This document shows positions 44,963-54,181 of a stretch of DNA of 64,000 nt, piece by piece. The stretch lies in the NCBI GenBank assembly GCA_964616985.1, contig CAZTVF010000004.1, positions 1 to 64,000 of the forward strand. Reading direction: 5' to 3'. Source of the DNA: CAZTVF01 sp964616985 (GTDB lineage Bacteria > Planctomycetota > Phycisphaerae > SM23-33). Under the pieces are notes generated by a model. The model saw only the letters and a program-made list of their open reading frames with translations, was not told the origin of the DNA and made no database searches. Both the position numbers and the translations under genes were made by a program. Each line of letters starts with the position of its first letter. Positions within the stretch are counted from its first letter, which is position 1.

Positions 44963-45616
44963 TCACGGCTTGGCCGTGGCTTCGAAACTGATGGAAATCC
45001 GAACTTCGTCGCCGACGCCGCCGAGCATCGTGCTCATGCCGAAGTCGGACCGCTTGATCGAGAAGTCGGTGAAGAAGCCGACGCGGCGGGTGCCTTTGGG
45101 GAACTCCGTCTCCTTGCCGCCGCGCAGCGGGACGGTGATCGTCCGGGTCACGCCATGCAGCGTGAAATCGCCCACGACCACATAGGCGGCGTCGGCGGGA
45201 ATGCCCGGCGCGGGCTGCGTGGCGGCGCAGTTCGGCATGAGGGGGATCGCGACGACGGCCTTGCTGACCGAGGTGCTCTTGAACGTCATCTCGGGGAACT
45301 GGTTGGCGTCGAAGAAGTCCTTGGTGCGGAGGTGCGCGTCGCGCTGGGCGTTGTTGGTGTCGACGCTGGCGGTCTTGATCGTGACCTCGAAGCGGCACTT
45401 GTTGGCGTCGGCGGGATCGATGGCGCAGTTGCCGGCGATGTCGTTGAACCGCCCGGCCACCCAGCTGATGCCCGCGTGCTCGATTTTGAACGTGGCCGAG
45501 CTGTGGGCGGGGTCGAAGACGAAGCTCCCGCCCGCCGGCTGGGTTGTCGCCTGGGCCCACGCCGCCATCGCCATCGCCAACGATACGACACCGGCCACGA
45601 GGAATAACCTTCGCAT
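44963..45616 (-). CDS. YceI family periplasmic protein
   Basis: A 217-residue secreted protein of the YceI family, lipocalin-like barrels that bind isoprenoid-type lipids. The signal peptide is MRRLFLVAGVVSLAMAMAAWAQA. Family marks are FVFDPAHSSATFKIEHAGISWVAGRF, the DTNNAQRDAHLRTKDFFDANQFPEMTF segment, and GDFTLHGVTRTITVPL. AAGGAG lies 8 nt before the ATG. It precedes the heparinase-like gene by 23 nt, an odd pairing of an isoprenoid-binding protein and a lyase. Confidence 0.92.
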   Translation of the reverse strand: MRRLFLVAGVVSLAMAMAAWAQATTQPAGGSFVFDPAHSSATFKIEHAGISWVAGRFNDIAGNCAIDPADANKCRFEVTIKTASVDTNNAQRDAHLRTKDFFDANQFPEMTFKSTSVSKAVVAIPLMPNCAATQPAPGIPADAAYVVVGDFTLHGVTRTITVPLRGGKETEFPKGTRRVGFFTDFSIKRSDFGMSTMLGGVGDEVRISISFEATAKP

Positions 45617-45694
45617 GTGCGACTCCTTCTTCCGGAAGGGTGCGTGGCTTAAGACGCACCGAGTGCTCCAACCCAACCCACGGAATCCTGTCGT

Positions 45695-45730
45695 GTTCGC
45701 ACCCCCAAACAAGTTTGGGGGTGGCACCGA
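45695..45730. repeat. CCCCCAAAC palindromic repeat, copy 2
   Basis: A 36-nt element matching 15235-15270 (inverted) and 63806-63841 (same orientation), with core CACCCCCAAAC/GTTTGGGGGTG and flank GGCACCGA. It lies in the 150-nt gap between the UroD-like gene and the YceI gene, both on the minus strand. Confidence 0.85.
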
Positions 45731-45766
45731 GCCAGCACCGTGCCGCCGAAGCCCCAGACAGTCGTG

Positions 45767-46945
45767 CTAGGACACCCGCATGGCCTCTTCCTTCGCGATG
45801 CGGTTCCACTCTTCCAACCGGCGGGGATCGTGGCGGACGGTGCTGATGTCCTTGAGGTGCATCTCGAGGAAGCAGCCGCCGTCCTTGGCCATCTGGAGTT
45901 TCTCGCGGATGTCGGCGCGGACGAGGTCGCCGTCCCACTGGTCGTAGGCGAGGAAGGCGGGGTTGGGCTTCCACGCGAAGACAAAGCGGCCGCCGACGTT
46001 CTTCACCGCCACCGGGAAGTTCACCCACGGGCTCATCGAAATCTTGTACATGTTCGGCAGGCACTCGGCGCAGATGTCCACCTTCGCGTGCAGCGGTTCG
46101 CAGCAGCCGTAGTACACGCGGCCGAAGCGGCGGAAGAAGCGCACCTCATGCTCGAGGGCGAATTCCTTGTGCATCGCCGGCGAGACCTCCGAGAATATCT
46201 GCGCCGCGCCGCTGACGGTGAGTTCCTTCGCCGGGCGCGCAAGCAGACCCTGCTGCTCGTACTGGTCCAGGCGGCTGATCCAGCAATCGACCAGGCGGCC
46301 GATCGCCTTGTGCACAAACTCGGGCCTCATGGCCATGTCCGTCAGAACCTCTTGCACGCCCGTCCAGCGGACCAGCGCGTCCCAGGGCGCGAACCAGAAG
46401 CTCCACACGCCCGACTTCTTCACGTCGAGGATGCCGTCGAAGATCTCGCAGCGTTTCTGGTAGCCCTCTTCGGTGGCCGCTTCGTCGTGCGAGATGACGG
46501 GCATCTTCATCTTGGCGATGTCCGATTCCTCGGCGATCTGGATGTGGAAGTGCCGCGAGACGACGTCGTTGGAGTCGTCGGTGCGGACGACGTCCACCTC
46601 CTCGTCGATGCCGAAGCCGCTGTCGCGGATGCAGTAGCCCTGCACGGAGACGGCCGAGACGGTCATATCACCGGGGTAGTGCCGCCACTTGTACAGCGTC
46701 TGCCGCATGCCGCCTTCGACGCCGCGGCAGAAGCCGTCCTGGCACCGCAGCGTCAGCTCGCCCGTGTCGTTCAACTCCGACCACGGCTCCTGGTAAATAT
46801 GGATGCTGGGCCGGCCCGCCTGGCGATTATCGATCCGCCGGCAGACCTCCTCGCGTTCCTTGTTCACCGGGTCCGCCGCTGCGGCGGCAATCTCCCGCCC
46901 CAGCTGGCGCAGGATGTCCTTATCGCTCTGTGAAATCGTGCTCAT
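45767..46945 (-). CDS. Uroporphyrinogen decarboxylase-like protein
   Basis: A 392-residue protein resembling the UroD/MetE-type TIM-barrel superfamily, commonly annotated uroporphyrinogen decarboxylase-like in planctomycetes. Visible features include VRWTGVQEVLTDMAMRPEFVHKAIGRLV, SPAMHKEFALEHEVRFFRRFGRVYYGCCEPLHAKVD and MSPWVNFPVAV. A Cys-Cys pair (YYGCCEP) with the preceding His could bind zinc as in corrinoid methyltransferases. True haem-pathway UroD is unlikely because the usual N-terminal motif is missing. GAGGAG before the ATG fixes the start. It sits divergent from the GH95-like gene in the sugar region, so a demethylase or sugar-linked role is possible. Confidence 0.72.
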   Translation of the reverse strand: MSTISQSDKDILRQLGREIAAAAADPVNKEREEVCRRIDNRQAGRPSIHIYQEPWSELNDTGELTLRCQDGFCRGVEGGMRQTLYKWRHYPGDMTVSAVSVQGYCIRDSGFGIDEEVDVVRTDDSNDVVSRHFHIQIAEESDIAKMKMPVISHDEAATEEGYQKRCEIFDGILDVKKSGVWSFWFAPWDALVRWTGVQEVLTDMAMRPEFVHKAIGRLVDCWISRLDQYEQQGLLARPAKELTVSGAAQIFSEVSPAMHKEFALEHEVRFFRRFGRVYYGCCEPLHAKVDICAECLPNMYKISMSPWVNFPVAVKNVGGRFVFAWKPNPAFLAYDQWDGDLVRADIREKLQMAKDGGCFLEMHLKDISTVRHDPRRLEEWNRIAKEEAMRVS

Positions 46946-47177
46946 GTTACTCCTCTGTGCCTTGATGGTCGCTGCCACGAATTCCATAGTATACCCGCGG
47001 CCGCACAAGCGCGACCACGGTCTTCTCGTGATCAAGAAGGAAGGCATGCCACTGTCGCCAGGGCTGCTTGCGGTTTCACACGCGGCGGCCGGACCCTGGC
47101 AGAACGTCGCGACGCCCCGGCCCGAAGGCCCCCCTTCCCCCTTCCGCAGCGGCGTGGCGAAGATTACATTCCTGCGT

Positions 47178-49580
47178 ATGAATCCCATTGTCAACACGGC
47201 CGATCCGATTCTGCACGCGGTCGCCGATGAGGCGGCGGCGCGGTTCGACATCGATCTGCCCGCATTGCTCCAACGGCACGACATGAAGTGGTCGGGGCCG
47301 ATGCCGGCCGACTGGCGACACGGCGCGCCGCTGGGAAATGGTGAGTTCGGCGTCGTCATGCATGGCAGCCCGCGGGACCTGTGCTTCACGCTCTCGCGGC
47401 CGGATGTGTGGGATCGCCGCAACGACGCCAAGAGCTGGTTTCCCGGCGAGACGTTTGACGAGGTTCGCGCGGCCTGGCGGTCGAACGACCGCGAGGCGCT
47501 GGCGCGCCTCTGGCAGCAGACGGCCGCGAGCAAGCCCATCGACATGCCGCACCTCACCACGTGCGGAACGCTTCGACTGCACCTGGACGAGGGCCTCAAC
47601 CCGGCCGAGCTGAAGATGGGGGTGGAGTTGCACACCGCCACGGCGGCGATGACGTGGCACGACCGCAGCGTGCGGGCCTACGTGAGCCGGCGGTTCGGGG
47701 TGCTGGTGATCGACATCGACCGCGGCCAGGGGAATGCCAGCCCCGACCCGCTGAAGGACTGCTACGACCGCCGCCTGCCGGCGACCGAACTGCCCTGGGA
47801 TCTCTCACGCTGCCCGCTGGATGACAACCCGCGCCCGCAGATCGAGACGGGCGACGAGATCAGCCTGCTGACGCAACGCTTCACCGCGGGCGGCGAATAC
47901 ACCATCGGCATCGCCTTGGTGGGCTTCGGCCAGCGCGAGCGCGCGAGCGTCACCGGGCGGTTGATCGGCCGAGAGGCAAGCCCCGCCGGGCAACGCTGCC
48001 AGGTTTATCTCACCGTCGTCTCGTCGGCGCCAGGCGATCACGCCGCCGACGAATGCCGCGCCCGCCTCCGCGCCGCCGTCGGAGCCGGCGCCGAGGCGAT
48101 CGCACTCGAGCACCGCGCGTGGTGGGAGGCGTACTGGCGCCGAGGCCTGGCCGCCGTAGGCGACCCCGCCGTCGAGAAGTGGTACTACCGTTCACTGTAC
48201 CTGTGCGGCAGCATGCTTGAGCCCACCCGCCAATTGCCGGGGCTGCAGGGCGTGTGGTGCGGCGAGAACAACCCGCCCTGGTACGGCGACTACCACGGAA
48301 ACATCAACGTGCAGTGCAACGTATGGGGCCTGCTCGCCAGCAACCGCCTCGACCTCTTCGAGCCTTACCTGCGCCTGTATCACGAATTCGCCCCGAAGGC
48401 CCGCCGTGACGCCGCCGAATACTTCCACCTGCGCGGGCTGAAGTTCCCGCACGCCGGTTCCATCGGCGGCCACGAGCTCACCTCGCCCGCGCACAGCCGC
48501 CTCTCGACTGAGCCTTGTGAGTCGGCGTGGGTCGCGCAGCTGTTCTGGCAGTACTATCGCTACAGCGGCGACCGCGAGTTCCTCGCCCGAATCGCCTACC
48601 CGATCCTCCGCGACGCGGCCCTCTTCATCGCCGACTTCCTCACGTGGGACGCGGAGCGCAGCCGCTGGACGATGGGCCCCATGGTGCATTTCGAGAGCCG
48701 CGCCGGCGAGTGGGAAGGCTGGGATCACAACACGCTCTATGGCCAGGCTTTCGTGCGGATGGGGCTGACCCAGGCGACGGCCGCGGCCGCCGAGCTCGAT
48801 GTCGATGAAGACCTGCGCGAACTGTGGAGCGAGAAGCTGGCGAGGCTGGTCGAAGTGCCTGTGGGCGCCGATGGCGCCTGGCGGCCCTGGGAGAATCAGG
48901 GCGAGACATACGCAGGTCACAATTTCATGCTGCCGCTGGTATTCCCGGCCAAACTCGTCAGTGCCGAGCACGGACCCGACCCGTGGCGTCGGGCCGCGGC
49001 GGCCACGTGGAGCAAGCTCGTCGCCAGCGGCCGCCCCGGCCACAGCGGCGGCGCGTGGTGCGGCGGGCAAGGAATCTGCGAGGTCCTGCGTCTTGGCGAC
49101 GCCAGGACCGCCTTCGCCGCCGCCCGCTGGCCCCAGGGCGCGTGCGAGAACGGCTTCACCATCGTGGATTGGCCGACGATGTCGATCATGCAGGGCGACC
49201 ATGGCGCGGGCATGTGCCGCGTGCTGCCCGATCTCATGCTGCTGGAGCTCGGCGGCGTCGTGCACTTGTTCTACGGCATTCCCGCGGGCGTTCCCGCGCG
49301 CTTCCACTCGCTTCGCGCGCCGGGCGGTTTTCTGCTCTCTGCCGAAAGGCGCGGCCCATGCGTGGACTATGTGCTCGTGAATGCCACCCGCGCCGGCCGC
49401 CTTCGCCTGCGGAACCCCTGGCCGCACGCCCTTGCCGTCGATCACCGCAGCGGCGAGATGCTTGCAGACTCCGCTGCCGTAGTCATCGAACTCGACCTTG
49501 CCGCGGGTCAGGCCGTTGTTGTCCACGCCGCGGGGATGGACCCCGCCCTGCTCCAGCGGCAGGCATTCCATGTGGTATGA
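47178..49580 (+). CDS. GH95-like alpha-fucosidase/galactosidase
   Basis: An 800-residue glycoside hydrolase resembling family 95. The N-terminal domain begins LLQRHDMKWSGPMPADW, then GAPLGNGEFGVVMHGSPRD; the (alpha/alpha)6 barrel shows WYYRSLYLCGSMLEPTRQLPGLQGVWCGENNPPWYGDYHGNINVQCNVWG, where the conserved NxN pocket lies in NINVQCN. A small C-terminal beta domain follows. Family members use inverting chemistry on alpha-L-fucose or alpha-L-galactose. No signal peptide is seen. The Met at 47178 is chosen since upstream frame shows no homology. It ends 42 nt before the GH36 gene and is probably in one operon with it. Confidence 0.82.
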   Translation: MNPIVNTADPILHAVADEAAARFDIDLPALLQRHDMKWSGPMPADWRHGAPLGNGEFGVVMHGSPRDLCFTLSRPDVWDRRNDAKSWFPGETFDEVRAAWRSNDREALARLWQQTAASKPIDMPHLTTCGTLRLHLDEGLNPAELKMGVELHTATAAMTWHDRSVRAYVSRRFGVLVIDIDRGQGNASPDPLKDCYDRRLPATELPWDLSRCPLDDNPRPQIETGDEISLLTQRFTAGGEYTIGIALVGFGQRERASVTGRLIGREASPAGQRCQVYLTVVSSAPGDHAADECRARLRAAVGAGAEAIALEHRAWWEAYWRRGLAAVGDPAVEKWYYRSLYLCGSMLEPTRQLPGLQGVWCGENNPPWYGDYHGNINVQCNVWGLLASNRLDLFEPYLRLYHEFAPKARRDAAEYFHLRGLKFPHAGSIGGHELTSPAHSRLSTEPCESAWVAQLFWQYYRYSGDREFLARIAYPILRDAALFIADFLTWDAERSRWTMGPMVHFESRAGEWEGWDHNTLYGQAFVRMGLTQATAAAAELDVDEDLRELWSEKLARLVEVPVGADGAWRPWENQGETYAGHNFMLPLVFPAKLVSAEHGPDPWRRAAAATWSKLVASGRPGHSGGAWCGGQGICEVLRLGDARTAFAAARWPQGACENGFTIVDWPTMSIMQGDHGAGMCRVLPDLMLLELGGVVHLFYGIPAGVPARFHSLRAPGGFLLSAERRGPCVDYVLVNATRAGRLRLRNPWPHALAVDHRSGEMLADSAAVVIELDLAAGQAVVVHAAGMDPALLQRQAFHVV

Positions 49581-49622
49581 TGTGCATGCTTGAACCTTGC
49601 CACCATTGAAAAGGATTGTCCT

Positions 49623-52103
49623 ATGCCCGCACACGACCCGATCGCCGTGACGCAAGATGAGATGGCCGAGAGCCGGACCTGGTTCGCCGCAAAGTTCCTG
49701 GGCGAGCATCAGAAGACCCAGCACCCCCCGCACCTGGTGGTGCTGGCGAACCAGTGGGGGCCGATCAAGCAGAACATCAGCGCCGTCGGCAGGCCGCTCA
49801 ACATCGCCGGCGTTGAGTACGCCCGCGGCCTCAACTGCCATGCCGTCTCCCGCGTACTGGTGCGCCTCGACGCGCCGGCGAAGGCGTTCGTCGCCGCCGT
49901 CGGCGTCGACAGCAACACCCAGTGGACCATCCCCGGCAAGGGCAACATCGATTTCTCCGTCCTCGTCGGCGGCAAGGAGCTCTACCGCAGCCAACTCCTG
50001 CACGAGGGCGATGCGGCCGTGCCCGTAAACGTGCCGCTCAACGGGGCCCGCGATTTCATCCTCCAGGTCACCGACGGCGGCAAAGGACTTGATTACGGTC
50101 AGGCCGACTGGGCCGACGCATGCGTCATCATGGCCGACGGCCGCCAGCTGTGGCTGGGAGACATCGCCTACCCGGGCGACTATCTCAAGGGCGCCCACGA
50201 GACGGCCTGCCCCTTCTCATTCGTCTACGGCGGAAGGCATTCGCGCGACCTGCTGAACGCCTGGCCGCTGCAGCGCCGCCAGCGCGCGCTCGACGCCGAG
50301 CGCACCGAACACACGCTGGTCTGGACCGACCCCGCCACCGGCCTGGAGGTCCGCTGCGTCGCCGTGCAGTACCACGACTTCCCGACGGCGGAGTGGACGG
50401 TCTACTTCAAGAACACCGCGGCGGCTGACACGCCGATCCTGCAGGACATCCGCGCGATCGACATGAGCCTGCAGCGCGAGCCCGGCGGCGAGTTCCTGCT
50501 GCACCACGCAGTGGGCTCGCCCAGTTCGGCCAGCGATTACTCGCCGCTGCAGACGCCGCTGCCCCGGGCGGCGACGAAGCGCATCACCACCTCGGGCGGC
50601 CGCGGCAGCAACAGCGACTGGCCCTACTTCAACCTCGAGGCTGGCAGCGAGGGCACGATCGTCGTCGTCGGCTGGCCCGGGCAGTGGGCGGCCGATTTTA
50701 CCCGCGACGAGGCCAACGGCATCACCATCCAAGCCGGGCAGCAGACCACGCACTTCACGCTGCGCCCCGGCGAGCAGGTCCGCACGCCGCTGATGGCCGT
50801 GCAGTTCTACAAGGCCGGCGGCTGGATCCGGGCGCAGAACATCTGGCGGCGGTGGATGATCGCTCACAACCTGCCCCGACCCGGGGGCAAGCTGCCCGAG
50901 CCGATGCAGCTGGCCTACACCGGCCGCTTCTACGAGGAGATGGCCAAGGCCACCGAAGAGAACCAGTTCATGTGCTTCGAGCGCTACCAGCAGGAGCGCC
51001 TCCCCATTGACGGCTGGTGGATCGACGCGGGCTGGTACCCCAATCCCGGCACGTGGATGACCGTCGGCACGTGGGAGGTCGACAAGACCCGCTTCCCGCG
51101 CGGCCTGCGGGCCATCAGCGACCTGACCCGCAAGCATGGCATGAAGATGAAGATCGTGACGTGGTTCGAGCCCGAACGCGTCAGCGAAGGCTCGTGGCTG
51201 GGCGTGAACCATCCCCAATGGGTGCTGGGCGGCAAGAGCGGCCTGCTGGACCTGGGCAACCCCGAGGCGTGGAACTGGCTGGTCAACCACGTCGATCGCA
51301 TGATCGCCGAGCAGGGCATCGGCGTCTACCGCCAGGATTTCAACATGGAGCCACTGCCCTTCTGGCAGAAGAACGACGCGCCCAACCGCGCGGGCATCAC
51401 CGAGAACAAGCACGTGTGCGGTTACCTGGCATTCTGGGATGAGATCCGCCGCCGCCACCCCGACGTGCTGATTGATTCGTGCGCTTCCGGTGGCCGCCGA
51501 AACGACCTGGAGTCGATGCGGCGGGCCGTGCCCCTGTGGCGCAGCGACTTTGTCTACGCCCCCACCGCCACGCAAAGCCAGACGTACGGCATCTCGCTGT
51601 GGCTGCCCTACTACGGCACGGGCACCGTGGCCGCCTGCGAGGTGCCCTACCTCGGCAGCGGCTGGACCCCCGTGGAGCCCTACGCCTTCTGGAGCAACAT
51701 CGCGCCCAGCACTGTCTTCACCGGCGACATCCGTGAGAAGCTCGACTACGACCTGCTGCGGAAGCTCTTCGCCCAGCGGCGGCAGATCAGCGAGTGCTAC
51801 TACGGCGACTTCTACCCCCTGACGCCCTGCACGCTGGACAATGAACTGTGGATCGGCTGGCAGTTCAACCGCCCCGACGCCGGCGACGGCATGGTGCAAT
51901 GCTTCCGCCGCCCGGCCAGTGCGTACATCGCCGCCCAGCTGGCACTGAAGGGCCTCGACGCCGACGCCACCTACCGCATCACCGACATGACGGCCGACAC
52001 GACGGTCGAGAAGACCGGCCGCGAGTTGATGGCGTCCGGCTGGACCTTCACGCTCCCCTCCGCCCCCGCCGCCGCCGTGCTGCACTACCAGAAGATGACA
52101 TAG
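49623..52103 (+). CDS. GH36 alpha-galactosidase with N-terminal NPCBM-like module
   Basis: An 826-residue family 36 (melibiase-like) alpha-galactosidase. The first 150 residues form an NPCBM-like carbohydrate-binding module (GVEYARGLNCHAVSRVLVRL…). The barrel has GWWIDAGWYPNPGTW, the nucleophile in GVYRQDFNMEP (Asp572) and the acid/base in IDSCASGGRRNDLE (Asp618). The C-terminal antiparallel beta domain follows. No signal peptide. AAGGAT precedes the ATG. With the GH95-like neighbour it would release terminal galactose and fucose from imported oligosaccharides. Confidence 0.92.
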   Translation: MPAHDPIAVTQDEMAESRTWFAAKFLGEHQKTQHPPHLVVLANQWGPIKQNISAVGRPLNIAGVEYARGLNCHAVSRVLVRLDAPAKAFVAAVGVDSNTQWTIPGKGNIDFSVLVGGKELYRSQLLHEGDAAVPVNVPLNGARDFILQVTDGGKGLDYGQADWADACVIMADGRQLWLGDIAYPGDYLKGAHETACPFSFVYGGRHSRDLLNAWPLQRRQRALDAERTEHTLVWTDPATGLEVRCVAVQYHDFPTAEWTVYFKNTAAADTPILQDIRAIDMSLQREPGGEFLLHHAVGSPSSASDYSPLQTPLPRAATKRITTSGGRGSNSDWPYFNLEAGSEGTIVVVGWPGQWAADFTRDEANGITIQAGQQTTHFTLRPGEQVRTPLMAVQFYKAGGWIRAQNIWRRWMIAHNLPRPGGKLPEPMQLAYTGRFYEEMAKATEENQFMCFERYQQERLPIDGWWIDAGWYPNPGTWMTVGTWEVDKTRFPRGLRAISDLTRKHGMKMKIVTWFEPERVSEGSWLGVNHPQWVLGGKSGLLDLGNPEAWNWLVNHVDRMIAEQGIGVYRQDFNMEPLPFWQKNDAPNRAGITENKHVCGYLAFWDEIRRRHPDVLIDSCASGGRRNDLESMRRAVPLWRSDFVYAPTATQSQTYGISLWLPYYGTGTVAACEVPYLGSGWTPVEPYAFWSNIAPSTVFTGDIREKLDYDLLRKLFAQRRQISECYYGDFYPLTPCTLDNELWIGWQFNRPDAGDGMVQCFRRPASAYIAAQLALKGLDADATYRITDMTADTTVEKTGRELMASGWTFTLPSAPAAAVLHYQKMT

Positions 52104-52215
52104 CCGGGCCAGAATGCCTTTTACTAAACGCAACCAGTATTGCTTTTGGTAATACCACAGTCCAATGATGCATGAGTGCTGCGGGCGCGAGTGACGGAAA
52201 GAGATTCTCTCAAGT

Positions 52216-52257
52216 TTGCGCTGGCAGGCACCCGAACATATTACTAACATGTGTTCG
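52216..52257 (+). promoter_or_regulatory. Candidate recN promoter with LexA-like dyad
   Basis: TTGCGC (52216-52221), a 17-nt spacer and TATTAC (52239-52244) form a plausible promoter. A dyad CGAACA (52233-52238) and TGTTCG (52252-52257), 13 nt apart, straddles the -10. Its half-sites recall the LexA box of Gram-positive type, although the spacing is longer. recN is SOS-controlled in many bacteria. Confidence 0.4.
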
Positions 52258-52384
52258 TCCGCGAATCCCGCCTGCCGCGGCTGATGGTGCAGCCGCGGAG
52301 TGTGGAAGTGGGCCGACGGATCTTTGTCGGTGAGGCGGCGGCCGGGAAGGCCGCCCCTGGCAGTCCGACGAAGAGGAGCTTGCG

Positions 52385-54172
52385 ATGCTGAGAGAACTGC
52401 ACATCTCGAACCTGGCGATCATCGAGAAAGTGGACATCGAACTGGCCGCCGGACTGAACGTGTTCACCGGCCAGACCGGCGCGGGCAAGAGCCTGATCCT
52501 GGGCGCGCTGGAACTGCTGCTGGGCCTGCGGGGCGGCGGCGAGGAGGCGGCGACGTTCGTCCGCCCCGGCAGCGCCGAGGCCCGCGTCAGCGGCCTGTTC
52601 GAGGTCAGCCCGCGGACGGCCCAGCGGGTGGGAGAGATCGTCGACCAGCCGCTCTCGCCGGGCGAGCCGATCCTCATCACCCGCCGCGTCTCAGCCGCCG
52701 GCCGATCCAGCGTGAGCGTCAACGGCTCACCCGTGACGGCGGCGATGCTGCGCGAGGCGGGCCAGCTGCTGGTGGACATTCACGGCCAGCACGACCAGCA
52801 GTTCCTCCTCAAGCCCGCCAACCAGATGCAGATCCTGGACGCCTTTGCCGATGCCGGCGACGCCCGCGAGCGTTTTGCCGACATCCTTCGCCAGCTGCGC
52901 CAGCGCCAGCAGCGCCTCGCCGACCTGCGCGAGTCCGAATCGCGCCGCCTGTCCGAGTTGGACCTCTACCGCTTCCAGATCGATGAGATCGACAAGGCCG
53001 AGCTGCAGGCGGGCGAATATGAAACCATCAAGGCGCGGTACAGCGTTCTGAAGAACGCCGCGCAGCTCAAGGCCCAGTCGTCGCAGGTGCTGGAGGGCTT
53101 GTCCGAGGGCGAGGACACGCTGCTGGATCGCGTGGCGACGCTGCAGCGCGGCGTGCAGGAACTGCTGCGGATGGACGCGACGCTGGCGGGCCTGTCGGGG
53201 CAGTTTGAGCAGGCGGCCGAGACGCTGCACGACGCGGCGCGCGACCTGTCGCGATATCAGGACGCGCTGGACATCGACCCGTCGGAACTTGCCGCGGTGG
53301 AAGAGCGACTCGACGTGCTCAACCGCGTGATCCACAAGTACGCCAGGACCGCCCCCGCCGGAAGCGATGCGGTCGATGCGGTGCTCGCCTATCGCCGCAC
53401 CATCGGCCTGAAGGTCGAGGCGCTGGAGGCCGACGCGCAGGCCCTGGGCGATCTCGACCGGCAGATCGCGACCTCGCTGGCGGAGCTCGCCGCCGCGGGC
53501 GAACTGCTCACGCGTCTGCGCCGCTCCGCCGGCCGCAGGCTCAAGTCGCTCGTCGAGAGCCAGTTCCGCGACCTGGAGATGCATGAGGCCACGTTCGAGG
53601 TGCACCTGCAGACCCGCGGCCCCAACGACCCCGCCATCGATTTGTCGGGCCTGGACGAGATGGACTTCATGGTCCGCACCAACCCCGGACAGGAACTGCT
53701 GCCGCTGCGGAAGATCGCCTCCGGCGGCGAGATGTCCCGCATCATGCTCGCGCTGAAGACGATCCTGGCCGACAAGGACCAGGTCAGCGTGCTGGTGTTC
53801 GACGAGATCGACGCGAACATCGGCGACCGCCTCGGCGCGACGATCGGCCGCAAGATGCGGGCCCTGGCCAATGGCGAACGCGTGGGAAAGAAGCCCGCCG
53901 CCCCCGCCGCCCCCGCGGCCCAGCCGCACCAGATCATCTGCATCACCCACCTGTCACAGATCGCCGCGTGCGGCGACCACCACCTGCAGATCTCCAAGGA
54001 AGTCGTCACCCGCGGCGGCCAGCGGCAGACCCTCGCCGCGGTCCGCGTGCTGGAGGGAGAAGACCGCGTTTCCGAGCTTGCGGCCATGATGGCCGGGGCC
54101 AACGCCACGGCCGCCACGCTCACCCACGCGCGAACATTGCTCACTCGCCCCGCCCGCAGCTTGGCGAGTTGA
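52385..54172 (+). CDS. recN: DNA repair ATPase RecN
   Basis: A 595-residue SMC-like ATPase that joins double-strand-break ends in recombinational repair. Walker A is FTGQTGAGKSLILG (about residues 28-40). Long central helices form the coiled coil, and the C-terminal head carries the signature LRKIASGGEMSRIMLALK with Walker B VLVFDEIDANIG. The insertion GKKPAAPAAPAAQ in the C-terminal head is a low-complexity addition. GAGGAG before the ATG is a strong ribosome site. It stands alone, with a candidate SOS-like promoter about 130 nt upstream. Confidence 0.95.
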   Translation: MLRELHISNLAIIEKVDIELAAGLNVFTGQTGAGKSLILGALELLLGLRGGGEEAATFVRPGSAEARVSGLFEVSPRTAQRVGEIVDQPLSPGEPILITRRVSAAGRSSVSVNGSPVTAAMLREAGQLLVDIHGQHDQQFLLKPANQMQILDAFADAGDARERFADILRQLRQRQQRLADLRESESRRLSELDLYRFQIDEIDKAELQAGEYETIKARYSVLKNAAQLKAQSSQVLEGLSEGEDTLLDRVATLQRGVQELLRMDATLAGLSGQFEQAAETLHDAARDLSRYQDALDIDPSELAAVEERLDVLNRVIHKYARTAPAGSDAVDAVLAYRRTIGLKVEALEADAQALGDLDRQIATSLAELAAAGELLTRLRRSAGRRLKSLVESQFRDLEMHEATFEVHLQTRGPNDPAIDLSGLDEMDFMVRTNPGQELLPLRKIASGGEMSRIMLALKTILADKDQVSVLVFDEIDANIGDRLGATIGRKMRALANGERVGKKPAAPAAPAAQPHQIICITHLSQIAACGDHHLQISKEVVTRGGQRQTLAAVRVLEGEDRVSELAAMMAGANATAATLTHARTLLTRPARSLAS

Positions 54173-54181
54173 TGCGGAGCA

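Noticed and set aside
46803..47177. Longer N-terminus for the GH95-like protein
   Set aside because: The extension overlaps the start of the divergent UroD-like gene and shows no similarity; homology begins after the Met at 47178.
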